DNA of 64,000 nucleotides. Origin: Rhodococcus jostii RHA1. GTDB lineage: Bacteria > Actinomycetota > Actinomycetes > Mycobacteriales > Mycobacteriaceae. The notes beneath the pieces are model-generated. The model had not been told where the DNA came from and ran no database searches. It was given only the letters and a program-made list of their open reading frames with translations. The position numbers and the translations under genes are program-made. The stretch covers positions 186,001-250,000 of the forward strand of contig NC_008271.1 in NCBI RefSeq assembly GCF_000014565.1, given 5' to 3'. Below, piece after piece: positions 29,289-36,171 of the stretch. Position 1 is the first letter of the stretch, and each line of letters starts with the position of its first letter.

Positions 29289-29675
29289 CTCACTCCTCGG
29301 AACACTTGCGGGTGGTCATCGGGACCTCAGCGCCACTGCGTCCGGCGCGTGCACACCGGCGACGGCCGGCACCGGAAAGCGGCGGTGGGGCTGTCGAATC
29401 GCCGCGACGTCGAGGTCGATGTGCCACCCCTTCCCCTGCACGACACCAACCCGACTGAGCGCCGGCCTGATCGGTTCACTCTCCGCCGATTCCTCAACTC
29501 AATACCGTGCCGGCGCCCGGGCGCACTCGACCGGCCCTCTTCTTCAACGAATCTTCACAAAAGCCTCACCGATTTGCGGGGGTACGCCGCCGACACTCGG
29601 CAACGAACCGACGCATAAACGGGTCAGCCGCCACCAGGGATCGAGCTGTGCCGCCACCGAGAAGGAGCAGTCCTG
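29289..29675. other. Divergent intergenic region of 387 bases
   Basis: Between the ABC operon (minus) and the SRPBCC gene (plus). Apart from the box at 29539-29557 no gene or clear repeat is seen. Confidence 0.5.
29539..29557. promoter_or_regulatory. OmpR-type direct-repeat box (copy 3, minus orientation)
   Basis: CTTCTTCAACGAATCTTCA; its complement TGAAGATTCGTTGAAGAAG differs at one base from the box at 24128-24146. Confidence 0.6.
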
Positions 29676-30134
29676 ATGGCGCCGATCACGACCAGCATCG
29701 ACGTCGACCGCCCACCGGGGCAGGTGTTCGCCTACGGCACCGACCCGACCCGCTTCGCCCAGTGGCAGAAGGGTGTCGTCAGCGGCCACATGGATGGCGA
29801 CGCGGCCCCGCGGGTCGGCGAGAAATGCCTCACCACCCGTCGTATCGGGTTCGCCGAGCGCCCGGTCACGTCCGAACTGACGCATATCGATCCGCCCAGT
29901 ACCTGGGGTGTGCACGGCGTCGACGGGCCGATCCGTGCGGTCGTGGAGGTGACCGTCGACCCGCTCGACGCCGGGCAGCGTTCCCGGGTGACGATCGCGG
30001 TGGACTTCGAGGGGCATGGGATCGGGAAGGTGCTCGTGCCCTTGGCGGTGCGACCGCAGGCCCGCAAGGAGATGCCGGGCAATCTGGCCACGCTCAAGCA
30101 GCGTCTGGAAGCGTCACCGGCACAGCCGAACTAG
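29676..30134 (+). CDS. SRPBCC (polyketide cyclase/START-like) family protein
   Basis: 152 residues with the helix-grip pattern: SIDVDRPPGQVFAYGTDPTR FAQWQ at the start, GEKCLTTRRIGFAERPVTSE in the middle and VPLAVRPQARKEMPGNLATLKQRLE as the long C-terminal helix. Such proteins bind hydrophobic ligands. GAGAAGGAG is a strong ribosome site. No catalytic residue can be assigned. Confidence 0.75.
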   Translation: MAPITTSIDVDRPPGQVFAYGTDPTRFAQWQKGVVSGHMDGDAAPRVGEKCLTTRRIGFAERPVTSELTHIDPPSTWGVHGVDGPIRAVVEVTVDPLDAGQRSRVTIAVDFEGHGIGKVLVPLAVRPQARKEMPGNLATLKQRLEASPAQPN

Positions 30135-30167
30135 GCGCCGCACATTCGTCGCCACCCGGGATCGAGC

Positions 30168-31484
30168 TCATCCTTTCGGGGCCCGCTCTTTGTTCGTGCG
30201 GAGGGGTGTGGGGTGGGTTTCGTACATGCGGACCGCGACGGCCAGGGCGGCGGCGGCGCTGACCGCGGCGGCGCCCCACACCGCGGCGTGCAGTCCCATC
30301 AGGTCGGCGACGATGCCGCCGCAGATCGCGCCGACGGCGTAGCCGCTGTCGCGCCAGACCCGGTAGATCCCCACGGCGCGCCCGCGCCAGGCCGGGTGGG
30401 CGACGTCCCCGATCACGGCGAGCAGGGTGGGGTAGACCATGGCGGTCCCGGCCCCGAGCAACACCGTCCCGGCCGCCCACCCGGTGAAGCCGTGGGAGGC
30501 GGCGATCAGCGCCAACGCGGCGGCCTGCAGGCTCATTCCGGTGGTGATCAGATGCTTGCGGCCGATCCGGTCCGACAGGGCGCCGGTGACCAATTGTCCG
30601 GCGCCCCAGACGCCGGGATAGAGGGCGAAGAGCACACCGATCTGCCCGGCGCCGAGGTCGGCGGTGGCGAACAGCAGCGGGAACAGACCCCAGGAGAGCC
30701 CGAAGTTGAGGTTGTTGACCAGCCCGGCCTGACTCGCCGAGGACAGGGCGGGCTCGGTGAAACTCGTTTGGATCGCGATCTGCCGGTCGGTCAGGTCAGC
30801 GTGCAGATGATCGTGCGCACCGTCCGCACGCGGGGTGTGCTGGGCCGCTTCCAGGCGCGCGTAGTCGCGGGTCTCGCGAATGAACACCCCGGACAGCAAC
30901 AGGGCGAGTGCGGTGTAGGCGATGCCGAGCAGGAACGGGGCGGGCCGGAGCCCGTAGTGGTCGGCGAGGTAGCCGGCCATCAGGGAGCTGACCGCGACGG
31001 CGCCGTAGCCGGCGGCCTCGTTCAGTCCCATCGCCAGGCCGCGGCGGGCGGGGCCGACCAGGTCGATCTTCATCACCACGGTGGTCGACCAGGTCAGGCC
31101 CTGGTTGATGCCCAACAGCACGTTGGCGGCCACGACCCACCACCAGTTGGGGGCGGCGATGAGCATCAGTGGGACGGGGATGGCGAACAGCCAGCCCACC
31201 AGCAGCACCGGTTTGCGGCCGAAGCGATCGGAGAAGGTTCCGGCGACGTAGTTGGCGGCGGCCTTGGTGATTCCGAACGCGGCCACGTAGGTGAAGATGA
31301 ACGTGTAGCCGGTCAGCCCGAATTCGTTCTCGGCGAGCAGCGGGAGCACCGTTTGTTGCTGGCCGACCATGCCGCCGACGAGGGCGTTGACCGCGACGAG
31401 CAGGCTGAACTGGGCGAGGTTGGGGCCCAAGCCGAGTCGGATCGGCCGGGGCGTGGTGGTGCTCATGGGCTGGTCTTCGCTCAT
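30168..31484 (-). CDS. MFS transporter
   Basis: 438 residues from MSEDQPMS, with twelve predicted membrane helices and the MFS loop motifs GTFSDRFGRKPVLLVGW and ALSDRIGRKHLITTG. A His-rich loop (DGAHDHLHADL) lies between the halves. The ATG overlaps the stop of the upstream MBL-rhodanese gene (ATGA), so the two are coupled; export of a sulfur or thiol compound made by that gene is a reasonable guess. Confidence 0.82.
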   Translation of the reverse strand: MSEDQPMSTTTPRPIRLGLGPNLAQFSLLVAVNALVGGMVGQQQTVLPLLAENEFGLTGYTFIFTYVAAFGITKAAANYVAGTFSDRFGRKPVLLVGWLFAIPVPLMLIAAPNWWWVVAANVLLGINQGLTWSTTVVMKIDLVGPARRGLAMGLNEAAGYGAVAVSSLMAGYLADHYGLRPAPFLLGIAYTALALLLSGVFIRETRDYARLEAAQHTPRADGAHDHLHADLTDRQIAIQTSFTEPALSSASQAGLVNNLNFGLSWGLFPLLFATADLGAGQIGVLFALYPGVWGAGQLVTGALSDRIGRKHLITTGMSLQAAALALIAASHGFTGWAAGTVLLGAGTAMVYPTLLAVIGDVAHPAWRGRAVGIYRVWRDSGYAVGAICGGIVADLMGLHAAVWGAAAVSAAAALAVAVRMYETHPTPLRTNKERAPKG

Positions 31485-32845
31485 GCGCCGGTCTCGAGGG
31501 TGCGCCCGGTGGCGGCGGCCCAGTCGTCGGGGCCGCCGGCGAGCACCGTCAGCTGTCGGTGGCCGGCGCGTTCGAGGAGGCTGGCGGCGCCCATCGCGCG
31601 TTCGCCGTGCCCGCACATCACCACGGTCGGCTCGCGGGGCAGGTCGTCGACCCGGCCGGCGAGGGCGCCGAGTTCGATGTGGACGGCGCCGGGCAGGTGC
31701 CCGGCCAGGTATTCGGGGCGTTGCCGGATGTCGAGTACCCGAATGTTGGTGCCGACCGCGTCGGGTCCGGTCAGCGCCGTGGCGGTTACCTCGCGGTCGG
31801 CGGCTCTCCAGGCGGCGATGCCGCCGCCGAGTTCGCCGATCAGGTTGTCGTACCCGATCTTCATTGCTTGCCAGACGATTTCGCCCGGGTCCTGGTCCTC
31901 ATCGCGGACGATGATCAGCGGCCGGTCGGTCGGGGCGAGCCAGCCGAGCCAGCTGGCGAACACCGGCCGCAGCGGGATCGAGAGCGCACCGGGGATGTGG
32001 GCGGCCGCGAACCGGGTCAGCGGGCGCACGTCGATGAGGGCGGCGCCCTCGGCCAATTGGGCGCGGACGGTGTCGACGGTCAGGGCCGGCAGTACCGGAT
32101 CCCGGTCGAGGAGCGGTGGGCCGAGTCGGTTGATTTCCCCGAGCCGGCGGAAGTACGGCGGGTAGCTGCCCAGCGAGCCGAGCAGTTGGTGCACGAACGC
32201 GTCCTCATCAGGTGCCCGCAGCAGCGGGTTGGTGGCGCGTTCGCGGGCGATGATGCTGGTGCGGTCGGTGCCGGGCGGGGCCGAGCAGAACGAGCCCGCC
32301 CCGTGTGTGGGCCAGACCGCGACCTCGCCGGGTAGTGCGGCGAGCCGGCGTAGGGAGGCGTACTGGGCGCGGGTGAGGGCCTCGGTGCGCTCCGGGGAGA
32401 TCAGGTCGGTGCGGGCGGCCGAACCCACGATCAACGATCCGCCGGTGAACACCCCGACCTCGGTGTCGCCGTCGAGGAGCAAGAAGCACAGGTGTTCGTG
32501 GGTGTGCCCGGGCGTCGTCAACGCCCGCAGCCGCAGCCCACCGAGGTCCACCTCGTCGCCGTCGCGCAGCCCGGTGTGCGGGAACTCCCGGTCCCCGGCG
32601 GCCGACGCCAACACCGTAGCTCCGCTCTTCGAGCCGAGTTGGTGGGCGCCGGAGAGGAAGTCGGCGTGCAGGTGGGTGTCGGCGGCGAACGCGACGGTCA
32701 ACCCGCGGCGGGCGGCCGCCGCGTGCACCGCCCGCAGGTCCCGGCTGACGTCGACCACCAACGCCCGCCCGTCCCCCAGATCCACCAGGTACGCGGAGTT
32801 GCCGAGCCCCTCGTCGACGAGCGGCACCAGATCGATCCCGGCCAT
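31481..32845 (-). CDS. MBL-fold/double-rhodanese protein, CstB-like, TGG variant
   Basis: 454 residues. Residues 1-230 are an ETHE1-like metallo-beta-lactamase domain with THLHADF (His58, His60) and PGH114T. Two rhodanese domains follow: the first has no active Cys (LIIVRDEDQD), the second has Cys in VVMCGHGERAM. This MBL-pseudorhodanese-rhodanese order is that of CstB persulfide dioxygenase/sulfurtransferase. However the Asp that binds iron in ETHE1 (TGD) is Gly136 here (FTGGSLIVGS), so dioxygenase activity is doubtful. It is divergent from an ArsR-rhodanese gene and coupled to an MFS transporter. Confidence 0.82.
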   Translation of the reverse strand: MAGIDLVPLVDEGLGNSAYLVDLGDGRALVVDVSRDLRAVHAAAARRGLTVAFAADTHLHADFLSGAHQLGSKSGATVLASAAGDREFPHTGLRDGDEVDLGGLRLRALTTPGHTHEHLCFLLLDGDTEVGVFTGGSLIVGSAARTDLISPERTEALTRAQYASLRRLAALPGEVAVWPTHGAGSFCSAPPGTDRTSIIARERATNPLLRAPDEDAFVHQLLGSLGSYPPYFRRLGEINRLGPPLLDRDPVLPALTVDTVRAQLAEGAALIDVRPLTRFAAAHIPGALSIPLRPVFASWLGWLAPTDRPLIIVRDEDQDPGEIVWQAMKIGYDNLIGELGGGIAAWRAADREVTATALTGPDAVGTNIRVLDIRQRPEYLAGHLPGAVHIELGALAGRVDDLPREPTVVMCGHGERAMGAASLLERAGHRQLTVLAGGPDDWAAATGRTLETGA

Positions 32846-32910
32846 GGCCTTCTCCCTGCCTCGGCTCCGTGGGCGTTCCCGGACGGAACACCCGATCCAT
32901 GTTCTACACT

Positions 32911-32932
32911 ATTCCAAAGATGATTGGAGAAT
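32911..32932. promoter_or_regulatory. Operator for the ArsR-rhodanese regulator
   Basis: Arms ATTCCAA (32911-32917) and TTGGAGAAT (32924-32932) form an imperfect palindrome between divergent genes. ATTC...GAAT ends resemble operators of sulfide-responsive ArsR proteins of the BigR/SqrR type, though the spacing differs. Confidence 0.5.
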
Positions 32933-32935
32933 GCT

Positions 32936-33598
32936 ATGGGTGATCGGCTCGCGAAGACGGAACTGTTCGATCAGTTCGCCCGGGTCGGCAAGGCCCTGGG
33001 CAGCGGCAAGCGGCTCGAACTGCTCGATCTGCTCGCTCAGGGCGAACGCACCGTCGACGCCCTTGCCCGCGCCGCCGGGCTGGGGCTGACGACCGCGTCC
33101 GCGCATCTGCAGACTCTCAAGCAGGCCAACCTGGTCGCCACCCGCCGCGAGGGCACCAAGGTGTTCTACCGGCTCGCCGGCGCCGATGTGGCGCAGCTGT
33201 TCGCGCTGGTCCGCACGGTCGCCAACGACCACCTGCCCGACGTCGAGGCCGCCGCCGCCGCCTATCTCGGGCCGGCCGACACCGAACAGGTCAGCAAGGA
33301 CCAGCTGCTCGAGCGGGCCCGGTCCGGGACGGTGACGGTGCTCGACGTGCGCCCCCGCGAGGAATACCGGGCCGGGCACATCCCCGGGGCGGTGTCGATT
33401 CCGTTGGACGAGTTGGCCGATCACCTCGCCGACCTACCCGAAGATCAGGAGATCGTCGCCTACTGCCGCGGCGCCTACTGCGTGCTCGCCCACGACGCGG
33501 TCCGACTGCTGACCGACCACGGCCGCCGCGCGGCGCGGCTGACCGAGGGCATGCTCGAGTGGCGGCTGGCGGCCCTGCCGGTCGACACCCCGGCCTGA
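32936..33598 (+). CDS. ArsR-type regulator fused to a rhodanese domain
   Basis: 220 residues. Residues 5-95 form a winged helix (LARAAGLGLTTASAHLQTLK, then VATRREGTKVFYRL); residues 125-215 a rhodanese domain with LDVRPREEYRAGHIPGAVSI and loop AYCRGAYC (Cys177, Cys182). The ArsR part has no Cys at all, so any sulfur sensing must use the rhodanese Cys pair. The ATG at 32936 is preferred over an upstream TTG because GGAG is 6 bases before it. It probably represses itself and the divergent MBL-rhodanese/MFS operon. Confidence 0.85.
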   Translation: MGDRLAKTELFDQFARVGKALGSGKRLELLDLLAQGERTVDALARAAGLGLTTASAHLQTLKQANLVATRREGTKVFYRLAGADVAQLFALVRTVANDHLPDVEAAAAAYLGPADTEQVSKDQLLERARSGTVTVLDVRPREEYRAGHIPGAVSIPLDELADHLADLPEDQEIVAYCRGAYCVLAHDAVRLLTDHGRRAARLTEGMLEWRLAALPVDTPA

Positions 33599-33632
33599 CC
33601 ACGATCCAGCCGGGCCTGGCGCCTGCGGGGTG

Positions 33633-33898
33633 TCAGACGCCCGGGGTGCCCAGCGCGGCGAGCGTGCCCAGCGACGTCAGCGCCTCGAGCGTTTCGGCGG
33701 CGTTCGGGGTCTTCTCCGGATCGGCGATCCACTGCCGCATCTCGCCGCAATGATCGCGAAGGCGGGATCCGTCCACGGTGGCGGGCCCGCCGTGGATCAT
33801 GATCGCAATGCCTGTTTCCACGGCCACTTCCTGGGGTCTGCCGCCTCGACGAGGGGCGCCGCGGCATCCGCGATGCAGCCATCGCGTTGGGTGCTGAC
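33633..33898 (-). pseudogene. Broken carboxymuconolactone-decarboxylase/AhpD-like gene
   Basis: Read on the minus strand, VSTQRDGCIA is followed, after a frame change, by RGAPRRGGRPQEVAVETGIA and MIHGGPATV. These align with SKQCDGCIAAHARGAAEHGS, TPQEAAEAIGVAILMNGGPATV of the intact gene at 46580-46957. The first redox Cys has become Arg, the N-terminal half is missing and the C-terminus differs. It is a dead relative of that gene. Confidence 0.6.
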
Positions 33899-34337
33899 GG
33901 CGCACCCGTCAGTTTGTTGGTTCAGATCAGTGCTGATGACTACGAGGTGCTCGATGTCAGGTACCGCGGGGGAAGCACTTCGAAGTGCGCCGGGAGTCCG
34001 GTAGAGCCGTCGAAACCTTCTCGGGGAGCCTCAAAGCCGAACGCCCCCTCGCACGAGTGATCGGGCAGCCCGGCCTCGTCGAAGGTGTCACGGTGAATCG
34101 GATATGGCAAGTTCGATAGCCCAGATCGTCCTGCTCGGGCACGAATAGGATCGACACCGACCGACCTCCTGATCTGGCCCTGCTGAACGCGCCACCGAAC
34201 CGTCACCCATCCGAACGTCGCCACCACCGTCACCTCGCGGCGCAACCCCAGTACCTGACCGATCCGACCCGAACCGCAGTGAACGAATCGCGGGGGAAGC
34301 TGCGGGAATCTCTGAGCGCCTACCACGGTTGGTACCT
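33899..34337. other. Non-coding or decayed stretch
   Basis: No supported gene. A minus-strand frame across 33940-34150 (for example LPDHSCEGAFGFEAPREGFD) has a protein-like look but no start site or family was recognised. Confidence 0.4.
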
Positions 34338-34357
34338 ATATACCCATGGGGGTATAT
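34338..34357. promoter_or_regulatory. CsoR/CstR-type operator before the FHA gene
   Basis: ATATACCCATGGGGGTATAT is a near-perfect palindrome 32 bases upstream of the FHA start. Confidence 0.68.
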
Positions 34358-34388
34358 CAGAACATCGATTTCGAGCGAGGTGTCGATA

Positions 34389-34754
34389 ATGAAGGTAACC
34401 GACGCGCGGCCGCTTCTGCGCCCTCCAAACGACGGGATCGGCGATGCCCCGCAGATATTCGTGATTCGAGGACCGAGTCAGGCGAAGGGTGCATCCCTCG
34501 CCGTCGACCGTGACATCACTGTGCTCGGCAGCCATCCGGAGTCGGAAATCGTGCTCGGACACGGAACCGTCTCTCGTCGACATGCCGAAATCCGCAGGGA
34601 GGGTGGAAAGTTCATCCTCTGCGATGCCGGCTCCCTCAACGGAACGTATCTGAACCGGCAGCCCGTCGATTGCGCCGGACTGGTGGACGGCGACGAGGTT
34701 CAGATCGGAGTCTTCCGCATGCTCTTTCGGCTACCCGCCGCATCGACGAACTGA
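34389..34754 (+). CDS. FHA-domain protein
   Basis: 121 residues, essentially one forkhead-associated domain preceded by a 22-residue tail: VLGSHPESEIVLGHGTVSRR followed by HAEI, then GSLNGTYLN. The conserved Gly, Ser62, Arg, His65 and Asn84 needed for phosphothreonine binding are present. It should bind a Thr-phosphorylated partner of a Ser/Thr kinase. Its promoter carries a CsoR/CstR-type operator, tying a phospho-signalling protein to the sulfur or copper regulon, which is uncommon. Confidence 0.82.
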   Translation: MKVTDARPLLRPPNDGIGDAPQIFVIRGPSQAKGASLAVDRDITVLGSHPESEIVLGHGTVSRRHAEIRREGGKFILCDAGSLNGTYLNRQPVDCAGLVDGDEVQIGVFRMLFRLPAASTN

Positions 34755-35001
34755 CGGCCGACCCCAACGTGCCGGTACACGCGATCCACCACACCATCAT
34801 GGCGCTGCCGTTCTGCGCTCCGCCTGGAGGTGCGCGCCGATCGCGATTCCGGCAATGAGGGCACCAGATCCGCGAGCACGGTAGCGGCGGCCCAACCGCT
34901 GGTGGCCGGCGGTTCGTGCTGGTGCCCGTAGGGTCCGATCTCTGGCGTCGTGTCTGGGTCGGTTTTCTGACTATGGGCCAACCCCGCCGTGAGGGATGCA
35001 A

Positions 35002-36171
35002 CTAATCGTCCACCGACATTCCGTGGGCGTGATGGGGTCGGACGGTCAACGGGAGGGACCGGCCGACGAGACTGCGCCGCAGAATCGGCAGGGATGCCGC
35101 GATCTGCCGGATCTGTGTGGCGGAGGCGGCCCGGGGGGCGGCGATCAATGCCGGGACCCCGGCATCGCCCGCTTCGCGTAGCTCGATGTCGAGTGGCACC
35201 TGCCCCAGCAGCGGTGCGGCGATGGCCTCGGCGAGACGCTGACCGCCTCCGGCGCCGAACAGCGGAGTGCTCTCGCAGCACGACGAGCAGATCATCGCCG
35301 ACATGTTCTCCACGACGCCGGCGACCGGCGTTCGTGAATCGAGGGCCATCCGGCCGACCCGCTGGGCGACGGTCTGTGCCGCCGGTTGTGGTGTGGTGAC
35401 GACGATGAGCGCTGCGTCGGGCACGAACTCGAGCAGCGAGAGCGTCACGTCGCCGGTGCCGGGCGGGAGGTCGATGAGCAGAACATCGAGTTCACCCCAG
35501 TACACATCGTCCAAGAACTGCTCGATTGCCTTGTGCAGCATCGGGCCGCGCCAGACGACCGGCTCGTCGTCCCGGACGAAGAACCCCACCGACATCAACG
35601 CGACCCCGAAGGCTTCGACCGGCAGCATCAGTCCCTTCAGCGCGACCGGCGCCCGGCGCACCCCGAACAGGTGCGGGATGGAGTATCCCCAGACATCGGC
35701 GTCGAGGATGCCGACCCGCTTGCCCTGCTGGACCAGGGCCACCGCGAGGTTGGCCGTGATCGTGGACTTACCCACGCCACCCTTGCCGGAGGCCACGGCA
35801 TACACCTGGGTCGCCGAACCCGGGCCGAACGAATGGGCACCCAATGGCACGGAGCCGCGCAGGCGTGCGGCGAGCCGCATACGCTCGCCCTCGCCCATCG
35901 CCGCGAAGGCGACCTCGACGCCGGAGACGCCGGCGATGGCGCGGACTGCCGCGGTGACGTCGGTGGTGAGGGTCTCCTTCAGTGGGCATGAGGGCGTCGT
36001 GAGCCGGACAGTCACCCGCGCGACGCCGGAGCGGTCGACTTCCACCTCGCCGAGCATCCCGGCCTCCTCGAGGGGCAGGTGCAGCTCGGGATCCTCGACG
36101 CGTGCCAGTGCGGTGCGCACGTCGGCCGGATCGACCTTCGCGTCGGCACGCCTCCGCGACAACAGGCTCAT
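35002..36171 (-). CDS. mrp: Mrp/ApbC-type Fe-S carrier ATPase
   Basis: 389 residues. An N-terminal MIP18-like domain (residues 15-95) precedes a P-loop ATPase with the deviant Walker A SGKGGVGKST, DADVWGYS and LLIDLPPGTGD; the Fe-S binding CSSC lies near residue 300. Such proteins deliver Fe-S clusters. The start overlaps the stop of the molybdoenzyme gene (ATGA), so it likely serves cluster insertion into the SoeABC-like complex upstream. Confidence 0.85.
   Translation of the reverse strand: MSLLSRRRADAKVDPADVRTALARVEDPELHLPLEEAGMLGEVEVDRSGVARVTVRLTTPSCPLKETLTTDVTAAVRAIAGVSGVEVAFAAMGEGERMRLAARLRGSVPLGAHSFGPGSATQVYAVASGKGGVGKSTITANLAVALVQQGKRVGILDADVWGYSIPHLFGVRRAPVALKGLMLPVEAFGVALMSVGFFVRDDEPVVWRGPMLHKAIEQFLDDVYWGELDVLLIDLPPGTGDVTLSLLEFVPDAALIVVTTPQPAAQTVAQRVGRMALDSRTPVAGVVENMSAMICSSCCESTPLFGAGGGQRLAEAIAAPLLGQVPLDIELREAGDAGVPALIAAPRAASATQIRQIAASLPILRRSLVGRSLPLTVRPHHAHGMSVDD

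Noticed and set aside
31481..32845. Beta-lactamase or glyoxalase II annotation for the MBL proteins
   Set aside because: The rhodanese domains, ETHE1-like order of motifs and sulfur neighbourhood point to persulfide metabolism.
34757..35001. Small minus-strand gene reading EIGPYGHQHEPPATSGW and DLVPSLPESRSART
   Set aside because: Protein-like for about 40 residues but no start, and its continuation runs into the mrp gene and FHA antisense.
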